Under the pieces are notes generated by a model. That model worked only from the letters and a program-made list of their open reading frames with translations. It made no database searches and was not told the DNA's origin. Of a stretch of DNA of 39,367 nucleotides, positions 8,658 to 15,370 are shown piece after piece (position 1 is the first letter of the stretch; each line of letters starts with the position of its first letter). This DNA comes from Clostridiales bacterium (lineage in GTDB: Bacteria > Bacillota > Limnochordia > Darwinibacteriales > B1SED10-159): positions 1-39,367 of the forward strand of contig PWMW01000218.1 of assembly GCA_003559095.1 (NCBI GenBank). Direction: 5' to 3'. The translations under genes were made by a program, and so were the position numbers.

Positions 8658-10720
8658 TTTGCCTTCCCTCCCGGACAGCCCTTCGTGGCGCAGGCAGCCG
8701 CCTGTCCCTGACGTTTGATAACCATCAGTTCACCACAGTGGGGGCATGTTTCATTCACTGGTCGATTCCAGGATGTGAAGTCACACTGTGGATAGTTGGA
8801 GCAGCCGTAAAAGGTGCGCCCCCGCTTGCTCTTGCGGGCCACAATTTGGCCATCCTTGCACTTAGGACACGGCACTCCGATTTCTTCGAGAATGGGCTTG
8901 GTGTTCTTACACTCTGGATAGCCTGGGCAGGCCAAGAACTTGCCGAAACGGCCCCACTTAACCACCATCATTCGGCCACATTGATCACAGGGGACATCGC
9001 TGACCTCTTCTTCAATTTCGATCTTTTCCAGCAGTTCATGGGCTTTTTTCAGATCGTTCTCAAACCGCTGGTAAAAGCCAGCAAGGACCTTCTTCCAATG
9101 GGCCTCGCCATCTTCGACACCATCTAGTTTCTTCTCCAGATCCGCTGTGAAGCCGATATCCATAAGGTCCGGGAAATGCTCCTCCAACAGTTCCACAACA
9201 ATGATGCCCAACTCCGTGGGTACGAAGCGTTTTTCCTCCATCACTACGTAGCCGCGCCGAAGAATGGTATCGATAATCGGAGCGTACGTTGACGGCCTGC
9301 CGATGCCCTGCTCTTCCAGGGTCTTGACCAGCATAGCCTCGCTGTAGCGCGGTGGTGGCTGGGTGAAGTGCTGTTTGAGATCCAGCTTTTTGCGCTTAAG
9401 CTTCTGGCCATCAGCAAGCTCCGGAAGCATACCTTCCTTTTCCTCCACTTCGTCCCGACCTTCTTCGTAGAGCTTCAGGAATCCGGGAAAGCGAATACTC
9501 GAACCTGTGGCTCGAAACTGGTAATCGCCCACCTGGATGTCGGCCGAGACACTGTCGAGAATGGCAGAGGCCATTTGGCTGGCCACGAATCGCTCCCAAA
9601 TCAGACGATACAGGCGGAGTTGATCCCGGCTGAGGAACTCTTTCAGCTGCAGGGGCGTGCGCAAAGCTGATGTGGGTCGGATGGCCTCATGGGCTTCCTG
9701 AGCTCCCTGCTTGCTCGGGAACTGACGCGGTTTGTCGGGGACATAACTGTCGCCATATTGATCTTTCGTGTACTGCCGAGCCTGATCAATCGCTTCTTGG
9801 CTGACACGGGTGGCGTCGGTACGCATATAGGTGATGAGACCCACAGTTCCTTCCGGACCGATATCTAAACCTTCATAGAGCTGCTGTGCAACGCGCATAG
9901 TTTTTCTGGCGGGAAAGTTCAGTTTGCGTGCGGCTTCCTGTTGCAGTGTACTGGTGGTGAAGGGCGGCGTCGGATGCCGCCGGCGTTCCCGCTTGCGAAC
10001 GGCATCTACGATCCAAGCTTTGCCCTTAATGGCATCCCGCACCGTTTTTGCGTCCTCTTCATTGCGTAGTTGGATTTTCTTGCCTTCGAAGTTAAGCAGC
10101 TTGGCTTCGAAGATGTCGCCTTTGTCTGTCTGCAGCTGGACAGTAATCGTCCAGTACTCTTCGGGTACGAAGGCGTCGATTTCCTGCTGTCGCTGGCAGA
10201 TGATCTTCACTGCTACGGACTGGACGCGTCCGGCACTGAGGCCCTTTTTGACCTTCGCCCACAAAAGCGGTGATAGCTCATAGCCCACGATTCGATCCAA
10301 GATCCGGCGAGCCTGCTGGGCAGAAACCAAGTTCATGGCGATGCTCTTCGGTTGTTTCACCGACTGTTTGATGGCGTCCTTTGTGATCTCGCGAAATTCG
10401 ATGCGGCATTGATCTTCACGGATATTGAGCGCAGCTGCCAAATGCCAGGCAATGGCTTCGCCTTCGCGGTCCGGGTCTGTGGCCAGCAGAATGCGATCTA
10501 CCTTTTTGGCAGCATCCCGCAGTTCCTTCAATACGGGTCCCTTTCCCCGGATGGTGATATACTTGGGCTCAAAATCGTTCTCCACGTCGACACCAAATTG
10601 ACTCCGCGGCAGATCACGAACGTGACCCATGCTGGCTTTCACGGTGTAATTGCGCCCAAGGAAACGACCAATGGTCTTGGCTTTGGCTGGAGATTCAACG
10701 ATTACAAGTGATCTTGGCAA
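8654..10720 (-). CDS. topA: DNA topoisomerase I (type IA)
   Basis: TopA relaxes negative supercoils by transient single-strand cleavage. The 688-residue product starts with the Toprim domain (SLVIVESPAKAKTIGRFLGR, acidic triad in LLATDPDREGEA), has the active-site tyrosine at about residue 298 (GLITYMRTDATRVS), and ends in three zinc-ribbon-like modules (CDQCG..CPGYPEC, CPKCK..CSNYPQC, and CPHCG..CATKGC). I choose the TTG at 10718-10720 because GGAGGTGG lies eight bases upstream. The TTG five codons earlier contains that ribosome site and so is unlikely. A hairpin without a U tract precedes the gene (10749-10769). Confidence 0.97.
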   Translation of the reverse strand: MPRSLVIVESPAKAKTIGRFLGRNYTVKASMGHVRDLPRSQFGVDVENDFEPKYITIRGKGPVLKELRDAAKKVDRILLATDPDREGEAIAWHLAAALNIREDQCRIEFREITKDAIKQSVKQPKSIAMNLVSAQQARRILDRIVGYELSPLLWAKVKKGLSAGRVQSVAVKIICQRQQEIDAFVPEEYWTITVQLQTDKGDIFEAKLLNFEGKKIQLRNEEDAKTVRDAIKGKAWIVDAVRKRERRRHPTPPFTTSTLQQEAARKLNFPARKTMRVAQQLYEGLDIGPEGTVGLITYMRTDATRVSQEAIDQARQYTKDQYGDSYVPDKPRQFPSKQGAQEAHEAIRPTSALRTPLQLKEFLSRDQLRLYRLIWERFVASQMASAILDSVSADIQVGDYQFRATGSSIRFPGFLKLYEEGRDEVEEKEGMLPELADGQKLKRKKLDLKQHFTQPPPRYSEAMLVKTLEEQGIGRPSTYAPIIDTILRRGYVVMEEKRFVPTELGIIVVELLEEHFPDLMDIGFTADLEKKLDGVEDGEAHWKKVLAGFYQRFENDLKKAHELLEKIEIEEEVSDVPCDQCGRMMVVKWGRFGKFLACPGYPECKNTKPILEEIGVPCPKCKDGQIVARKSKRGRTFYGCSNYPQCDFTSWNRPVNETCPHCGELMVIKRQGQAAACATKGCPGGKAK

Positions 10721-10748
10721 AAATGCCACCTCCAAAGTAACGGCACAA

Positions 10749-10769
10749 GGGAGGACGCTCCGCCCTCCC
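10749..10769 (-). other. Hairpin between smg and topA
   Basis: On the minus strand GGGAGG(G)CG, loop GAG, CG(T)CCTCCC forms a GC-rich stem of about eight pairs with one wobble position. No U tract follows, so it is not a standard terminator. It stands about 30 bases before the topA start and could damp read-through or protect the 5' end of a processed transcript. Confidence 0.4.
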
Positions 10770-10793
10770 TCGCTGCATCATAGTCATTATTCG

Positions 10794-11195
10794 CTATTGG
10801 CGCACCAAGTACGGCGTTAAAAGAGCACGGGTGAAGGGATCTGCGACCCGTTGTGAGACCGCCTCGAACAGCTGCTGTACCGATATGGGTCCATCATACT
10901 CTTGGAGCAGATGCCAAATGGCCTCTTCTAGTTGTTCCGCGCTCAAAAGCCCGGAGTCCGCCAAATGCACCAAGGCTGCTTGCACGTCCTGGGGAAAGTG
11001 CCAGCGCTCCCACGACGAAAAGACTCTCCGGTGAAAGGCCGTGTCCTCCGCCTCAAAAACCCAGAACATGGTATCCGATATATCCTGTAAGGCAAACCCT
11101 TGCTCGAGAAGCATGTCCACCAAATGCTCGGCAGTCATGGATTCATGGCGATCGATGAGGCCGCCAATGGCTTTGAAAACAGCGGGGTTTTTCAC
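10794..11195 (-). CDS. DUF494 (Smg-like) family protein
   Basis: A 133-residue, mostly helical, acidic protein with no signal peptide or membrane segment. The family of unknown function called Smg or DUF494 usually sits beside dprA and topA, as here. The Smg-like pattern seen is an N-terminal helix, a segment EQGFALQDISDTMFWV resembling the family's GF..EDI..AL.WL stretch, and a C-terminal block with VQQLFEAVSQRVADPF. I infer family membership from this pattern plus position, not from a search. GTG start with AAGGGGTGAT at good spacing. It has its own promoter (11226-11254) in the 71-base gap after dprA. Confidence 0.7.
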   Translation of the reverse strand: MKNPAVFKAIGGLIDRHESMTAEHLVDMLLEQGFALQDISDTMFWVFEAEDTAFHRRVFSSWERWHFPQDVQAALVHLADSGLLSAEQLEEAIWHLLQEYDGPISVQQLFEAVSQRVADPFTRALLTPYLVRQ

Positions 11196-11225
11196 AGTAT
11201 CACCCCTTTTGTTGAACTGCCTTCT

Positions 11226-11254
11226 ATTATAAAGTGTTTCTTTGGCGAATGCAA
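11226..11254 (-). promoter_or_regulatory. Promoter for smg-topA
   Basis: On the minus strand TTGCAT (11249-11254) and a perfect TATAAT (11226-11231) are 17 bases apart, giving a leader of about 25 bases before the smg start codon. It would let smg, topA and the downstream genes be transcribed independently of dprA. Confidence 0.6.
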
Positions 11255-11266
11255 TGATTCTCTTAT

Positions 11267-12283
11267 TCAGAAGCCTTCCAACTGGAGTCTAGTCACTTCC
11301 TGCAGCACTTCTTGCACGGGCCGCCCGGTGCGTTCCACGATCTGCCCTGGCGTCATGCCCGCAGCGAGCATGGTTCCTATGTCCAGCGTCTCCTGCTCTG
11401 GGTGGGTTGCGAGGTCCAAGCCAATGAGTTCCATGACATCCTGCGGCGATTCCACAAGGATCGCTCCTTCCTTAAGAAGCTGATGGTTGCCCCGGCGTTT
11501 GGGGTCGTCGATGTTCCCAGGAATAACGCAAAGATCCACGTTAAGTTCCGCTGCCCACGTGGCCGTATTCAACGCTCCACTGGGTACCCCCGATTCCACG
11601 ACGAGCACTGCCGCCGCTAGGCCCACAATAATGCGGTTGCGCCAGGGAAAACAGCCGGGATGTACGGGGCTGCCCACCGGATATTCCGTCATTACGGCTC
11701 CTCGTTCACGCATCCGGTCAGCCAGCGGGATATTCTCCCGTGGATAGAGATTGTCCAAGGGTGTGCCCAAGACGGCTGCAGTGATTCCCCGGCCCCGCAG
11801 CGCTCCTTGATGGGCACAGGTATCAATGCCGTGAGCTAAGCCGCTGATAATGGGTACACCCCTTTGAGCTAGGACACGGGCGAATGAAGCAGCCTGTTCG
11901 CGGCCTCGACGGCTGGGACTGCGGGTGCCCACGATAGCTACTCCCCGGCTGGCCGGCAGCTGTCCCCGATAGTACAGCGCCAAGGGGGCCTTGCGACCTA
12001 GACTCTGCCGCAGAAACTGCGGGTAATGGGGGTCGCTCAACACCACCGCCTGCAGCTGTTGGGCTGCCAACTGACTGTGGAGCACAGCAGGATCAAACCG
12101 CTCCCGCAGCTGCTCCATGCGGCCAGCCAAGGCTACTCCAATCCCGGGGATCTGCAGCCACTGGTCGTGTGTGGCGTTCCAGATGGCCTCGGCAGAACCC
12201 AAGGCGTCCAGCAGTGCATGAAATTTGTTGGGTCCCAGGCCCTGCAGACTGCTTAGGGCCAATAAAATCATTCGTGTTTCCAT
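11267..12283 (-). CDS. dprA: DNA-processing protein DprA
   Basis: DprA protects incoming single-stranded DNA during transformation and loads RecA. The 338 residues comprise an N-terminal helix-hairpin-helix-like part (LQIPGIGVALAGRMEQL), the Rossmann-type core from about residue 110 (GVAIVGTRSPSRRGREQA, then ISGLAHGIDTCAHQGAL, EYPVGSPVHPGCFPWRNRII and VESGVPSGALNTA), and a short C-terminal winged-helix-like tail (TPGQIVERTGRPVQEVLQEV). ATG start with ATAGGAGGTGCAGT before it. It is divergent from comM, another transformation-linked gene, with a 118-base shared upstream region. Confidence 0.96.
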   Translation of the reverse strand: METRMILLALSSLQGLGPNKFHALLDALGSAEAIWNATHDQWLQIPGIGVALAGRMEQLRERFDPAVLHSQLAAQQLQAVVLSDPHYPQFLRQSLGRKAPLALYYRGQLPASRGVAIVGTRSPSRRGREQAASFARVLAQRGVPIISGLAHGIDTCAHQGALRGRGITAAVLGTPLDNLYPRENIPLADRMRERGAVMTEYPVGSPVHPGCFPWRNRIIVGLAAAVLVVESGVPSGALNTATWAAELNVDLCVIPGNIDDPKRRGNHQLLKEGAILVESPQDVMELIGLDLATHPEQETLDIGTMLAAGMTPGQIVERTGRPVQEVLQEVTRLQLEGF

Positions 12284-12401
12284 ACTGCACCTCCTATGTT
12301 AGGCCTTCATTATAATACAGACTACAGAAAAAATGAATATCAAAGAAGGAATTTTCAGTTTTATAGCGAAGTTTGTCCTCATATTCGGAGGTGATTTCTA
12401 T
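12284..12401. promoter_or_regulatory. Divergent dprA/comM promoter region
   Basis: This 118-base AT-rich gap separates the dprA and comM start codons. The palindromic core at 12309-12316 gives TATAAT on both strands: minus 12309-12314, toward dprA, with a poor -35 TTCATT 17 bases upstream, and plus 12311-12316, toward comM, with no recognisable -35. The comM leader is long and AT-rich and ends with GGAGGTGA at 12387-12394. Exact promoters are inferred. Confidence 0.45.
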
Positions 12402-13841
12402 ATGATTTCAGTTCGCAGCGGCGGTGTCTGGGGCGTCAATGGCTACGAGGTAGATATCGAAGTCAGTTTGCGCCAGGGCCTGCCGGCCTTCCACTTGGTG
12501 GGGTTACCCGGGAAATCTCTGCGGGAAAGCCGAACACGCGTGCAGACAGCTATCCGCACCAGCGGTTTTCGCTTCCCACTGCAGCGCGTCACCGTGAACT
12601 TGGCTCCAGCGCAGCGACCCAAAGATGGCGCCGCTTACGATCTGGCCATTGCCCTGGGAATCTTGGCAGCCAGCGGTGTGGTGCAGCCGGACGTGTTCCG
12701 TGAATACATCGTCGCTGGTGAGTTGTCACTGGATGGTACGCTCAAGCCAATCCAAACTGGGTTGGCCTTAGCTCAGCTGGCCCAAGAGTCGCAAAGTAGG
12801 CTGCTATTGCCCACGGCCCAACGGAACCAGATACAGTGGACTGGCATTGAGACCGTCTATGCCGACTCCCTGAAAGAGGCGGTTCAACTCCTTAACACAC
12901 CGGTCCCTCGCAGCAAAGACAAGCGTCCGGCCTTTACGCCGCTCACACCAGGGAGGCCAGCTCTGCTGGCGGGACAGCAGACAGCCAAACGGGCCCTGCA
13001 GATAAGCGGAGCGGGACACCACCACATTCTGCTTTTGGGGCCTCCAGGAGTGGGCAAATCCATGCTGGCGAAGAACTTGGTACATTACCTACCTGACCTC
13101 ACAGCCGATCAGGCCATGGAGATCAACCGGATTCACAGCATATCGGGGCGGATCGCCCCTCACCATTGGCTGCAGCATCGGCCGACGGCGGCTCCCCACC
13201 ATACCATTACCAGTTCTACTCTTTTGGGCGGTGGCCGTTATCTACGGCCTGGAGAGGCTGTACATGCCCACCATGGAGTGCTGATCCTTGATGAACTGCC
13301 GCTATTTTCTGATCAAGCTCTGCGCGGTCTGCACGAGGCACTAGAGCACGGTACCATCAGCATCCAGCGCGGCGATGACCAGATGGTGTATCCAGCAAGA
13401 TTCGTTGCTGCGGCAACCGCTAACCCTTGCCCCTGCGGTTATCTGGGTCATCCCAAACGTCGCTGCCGCTGTCAACCTGGGGAGATCAGACGCTACCAGC
13501 GCAGATTCTCGGGAGCATTGATGGATCGTTTTGATCTCTTCGTATTCCTGCATCCACCTGAGGAGGACAATTACCGGGAAACAGCAAAAAACCCGCCTCG
13601 AATGCGTGCACACTCGAACGGGTGTCTTACAGCGCAGCAACCCCAGCACCTGCCACTAACGGCAGATGCCCAACAGCTCTTGCTGCAGGCAACGCAGCGC
13701 CTGCAGCTGAGCGCTCGCGGACGCCACAAAGCGCTGCGAGTGGCGCGCACTATTTCCCAGATGGAGCAGGCCAAGACCATTGCCGCCAATCATCTGGCTG
13801 AGGCGCTCCAGTATAGGTTTGAAGCCTTAACCTTTATCTAG
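12402..13841 (+). CDS. comM: YifB/ComM family Mg-chelatase-like AAA ATPase
   Basis: ComM is a hexameric branch-migration helicase that extends integration of transforming DNA. The name is also applied to YifB homologues of unproven role. The 479-residue product has the N-terminal ChlI-like domain (VRSGGVWGVNGYEVDIEVSL, VGLPGKSLRESRTRVQ), Walker A LLLGPPGVGKSMLA, the GHHHILL lead-in, Walker B GVLILDELPLF, the cysteine-rich NPCPCGYLGHPKRRCRC, and the C-terminal Mg-chelatase helix domain. I use the ATG at 12402 (MISVRSGGV) because GGAGGTGA stands seven bases upstream. The in-frame ATG at 12333 has no such site. It is the only plus-strand gene here, and its last 15 bases overlap the end of the opposing Lrp gene. 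Confidence 0.94.
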   Translation: MISVRSGGVWGVNGYEVDIEVSLRQGLPAFHLVGLPGKSLRESRTRVQTAIRTSGFRFPLQRVTVNLAPAQRPKDGAAYDLAIALGILAASGVVQPDVFREYIVAGELSLDGTLKPIQTGLALAQLAQESQSRLLLPTAQRNQIQWTGIETVYADSLKEAVQLLNTPVPRSKDKRPAFTPLTPGRPALLAGQQTAKRALQISGAGHHHILLLGPPGVGKSMLAKNLVHYLPDLTADQAMEINRIHSISGRIAPHHWLQHRPTAAPHHTITSSTLLGGGRYLRPGEAVHAHHGVLILDELPLFSDQALRGLHEALEHGTISIQRGDDQMVYPARFVAAATANPCPCGYLGHPKRRCRCQPGEIRRYQRRFSGALMDRFDLFVFLHPPEEDNYRETAKNPPRMRAHSNGCLTAQQPQHLPLTADAQQLLLQATQRLQLSARGRHKALRVARTISQMEQAKTIAANHLAEALQYRFEALTFI

Positions 13842-14297
13842 GTTGTCCGGACCCCACGAAAAGTTCTGCTTGGCGACCTTCAGGACCATGGAGGTCCCCG
13901 TATTGAGAATTCCGGGGATTTCACCGAGATTGCTAATGAGGAATGTCAGAAGCTCGTCATTACTGCGGACAACGATTTCGATAATTAGATCGTAGTTGCC
14001 CGTAGACAAGGCCACATAACGAACTTCCGGCATGGCGTTGAGGGCACTGGTAATGGATTCTATGTGACTGCGTTCGACTTTCATCCCGACAATGGCCACG
14101 GTGGTCATTCCTACTTTGAAGGGATCGGTGACGCCCACGATCTGGAGGATCTTGTCGTCAATGAGCTTGCCAACACGGCGGCGCACAGTTCCCTCCGCCA
14201 AACCCAGCTGGTTGGCTATGGTCAGGAATGGCATGCGGCCGTCCTTTTGCAGCAGGCGGATAATCTGCCTATCGGTATCGTCTAAGTGATTTGCCAT
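13827..14297 (-). CDS. Lrp/AsnC family transcriptional regulator (second of a tandem pair)
   Basis: A 156-residue regulator of the feast/famine type. Residues 1-50 hold the winged helix (DDTDRQIIRLLQKDGRMPFL, NQLGLAEGTVRRRVGKL) and residues 65-150 the RAM-type ligand and oligomer domain (VGMTTVAIVGMKVER, VRYVALSTGNYDLIIEIVV, IPGILNTGTSMVLKV). It is paralogous to the gene at 14530-15024, with about two residues in five identical by eye along the whole length. ATG start with TTAAGGAGGAG upstream. A 232-base leader separates the two. The ligand and targets cannot be deduced. Siroheme decarboxylase (AhbA/B) shares the fold, but no haem genes are nearby. Confidence 0.9.
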   Translation of the reverse strand: MANHLDDTDRQIIRLLQKDGRMPFLTIANQLGLAEGTVRRRVGKLIDDKILQIVGVTDPFKVGMTTVAIVGMKVERSHIESITSALNAMPEVRYVALSTGNYDLIIEIVVRSNDELLTFLISNLGEIPGILNTGTSMVLKVAKQNFSWGPDNLDKG

Positions 14298-14341
14298 GGT
14301 CCTACTCCTCCTTAATCTCTAACAAGTTAGTGCTGCAGCAG

Positions 14342-14398
14342 AGCAGCCGCCATCGAAGCGGTTGGCTGCTGTGGTGTGATCCAACGCAATACAGCCAA
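14342..14398 (-). repeat. Overlapping inverted repeats in the leader of the second Lrp gene
   Basis: Two inverted repeats share bases: AGCAGCC (14342-14348) with GGCTGCT (14364-14370), and TTGGCTG (14362-14368) with CAGCCAA (14392-14398). In RNA the two seven-pair stems would exclude each other. No U tract follows. They lie 45-100 bases before the start codon of the Lrp gene at 13827-14297. The rest of the 14298-14529 gap shows no gene or clear promoter. Confidence 0.4.
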
Positions 14399-14529
14399 TA
14401 ACGTCTTTGTGATCCGCCGTTGGTCGGCTGCGCGAGACAAGCCTAAGCCGTCTGTGGGCCGACCCAGCAGCATCGCATGGATTGCACTCAGCGTCAAGCA
14501 TCGTTGTGTTGGGCTGAATCAGGCTCCAC

Positions 14530-15024
14530 TTACGGAGTTAAGCGTTCCTGCCCTTTGTTTTTTGACCGGCGGGAACGAAACGGCACCCAATCATGAATCT
14601 GCTTGTGGATCTGCAGAACGATGGATGTTTCGGTGCTGATAATGCCCGGTATGGTCGAAAATTTATCATTCAGAAGCTCGATCAGATGCTGCCGGTCCGG
14701 AAGCACCACCATGGCCACCAAATCATGGGAGCCGGTGGTAACCACCAGATAACGCACGGCTTCTAAGCGCTTCAGCGATTCCATTACGGACTCAAGCTTG
14801 CCCCGTTCCACCTCCAACCAAGCGAAAGCCACTGTATCCAACCCGACGCGAAACGGGTCGGTGATCCCCACTGTCTGGAACACTTCATCTTTTTCTAGTT
14901 TGCGGACGCGTTTGCGAATGGTTCCTTCCGACACACCCAGTTCTGCAGCCAGCGTCACATAGCTGATTCGTCCATCCTCCTGCAGATAGGCCAGAATTCG
15001 ACGATCAAGGTCGTCTAACACCAT
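14530..15024 (-). CDS. Lrp/AsnC family transcriptional regulator (first of a tandem pair)
   Basis: A 164-residue protein with an N-terminal winged helix (LDDLDRRILAYLQEDGRISY, AAELGVSEGTIRKRVRKL) and a C-terminal RAM domain (VGLDTVAFAWLEVERG, VRYLVVTTGSHDLVAMVVL, IPGIISTETSIVLQI). It ends in a basic tail (FRSRRSKNKGQERLTP) lacking from its paralogue. The ATG at 15022-15024 is chosen because GGAGGAGGGCAAGCT precedes it, and ATGs upstream in frame lack such a site. Lrp-family proteins form octamers and often autoregulate. The tandem paralogue raises the possibility of mixed oligomers, which is inference. The promoter is at 15253-15261. Confidence 0.9.
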   Translation of the reverse strand: MVLDDLDRRILAYLQEDGRISYVTLAAELGVSEGTIRKRVRKLEKDEVFQTVGITDPFRVGLDTVAFAWLEVERGKLESVMESLKRLEAVRYLVVTTGSHDLVAMVVLPDRQHLIELLNDKFSTIPGIISTETSIVLQIHKQIHDWVPFRSRRSKNKGQERLTP

Positions 15025-15073
15025 AGCTTGCCCTCCTCCGTTGTCCATTGGTACTACACACGGGGCCAAGAAG

Positions 15074-15091
15074 CGGTTCCGATCGGGACCG
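15074..15091. repeat. 18-base near-perfect palindrome
   Basis: CGGTTCCGATCGGGACCG has nine-base arms with one mismatch, which would be a G-U wobble in RNA. It stands 50 bases before the start codon of the first Lrp gene and could be a regulator-binding site or an RNA hairpin. Confidence 0.5.
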
Positions 15092-15252
15092 TCCGGCATC
15101 TAGAAGCTTCATCTCAGCACGGCAGCAGCCTGTTTTTGCGAGAACGCCACGCTTTCCAGGGACGCTGCGACAGACTTTGGGATGCTCAGCACCCGCTTCT
15201 CAGGGCTAGCTTCCCGCCGGGCAGTGCCATCTCACAGTGCAGTAAATTGCTG

Positions 15253-15261
15253 ATTATACCA
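15253..15261 (-). promoter_or_regulatory. Extended -10 promoter for the first Lrp gene
   Basis: The minus strand reads TGGTATAAT, a TGN extension joined to a perfect TATAAT. No TTGACA-like -35 is found 16-18 bases upstream, as expected for extended -10 promoters. Predicted transcription start is near 15246. Confidence 0.6.
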
Positions 15262-15324
15262 CTTCCAAGAAAGATATTCTACGAAAGTCGCAAAGTTCCT
15301 TTAGAAAAAGTGGTATTAGTGGTA
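15256..15324. repeat. Three copies of AGTGGTA around the Lrp promoter
   Basis: ATACCACTT at 15256-15264 is the inverse of AAGTGGTAT at 15308-15316, and a further AGTGGTA follows at 15318-15324. The inverted copy overlaps the extended -10 element. Spacing between the inverted arms is about 43 bases. This could be an autoregulatory operator array, but binding is inferred. Confidence 0.4.
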
Positions 15325-15333
15325 CGTTTTCCG

Positions 15334-15368
15334 AAAAAAACCAGGACCCTCAACAGAGAGTCCCGGTT
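15334..15368 (-). terminator. Rho-independent terminator after dacF
   Basis: On the minus strand AACCGGGACTCT and AGGGTCCTGGTT pair with mismatches around the loop CTGTTG, followed by seven T. It begins within a few bases of the dacF stop and ends the lepB-to-dacF cluster. Confidence 0.75.
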
Positions 15369-15370
15369 GC

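Larger units (their letters stand above)
15025..15370 (-). other. 346-base non-coding leader upstream of the first Lrp gene
   Basis: No credible gene is visible on either strand. The stretch contains, in minus-strand order, the dacF terminator (15334-15368), copies of AGTGGTA (15256-15324), an extended -10 promoter (15253-15261), a leader of about 220 bases, and an 18-base imperfect palindrome (15074-15091). The leader has no T-box TGGNACCGCG element or other riboswitch core that I recognise. Confidence 0.6.

Noticed and set aside
12350-12364. CodY-box-like AATTTTCAGTTTTAT in the comM leader
   Set aside because: Only one half-site matches the AATTTTCWGAAAATT consensus (about 10 of 15), which is too weak in an AT-rich leader to claim a site.
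14319-14501. 60-residue minus-strand open frame in the gap between the two Lrp genes
   Set aside because: No ribosome site, no recognisable motif, and it overlaps the competing stems of the leader. A gene remnant cannot be excluded but nothing supports one.
15025-15370. T-box riboswitch before the Lrp gene
   Set aside because: No TGGNACCGCG antiterminator bulge and no terminator with U tract before the start codon, and the downstream gene is not an aminoacyl-tRNA or amino acid gene.
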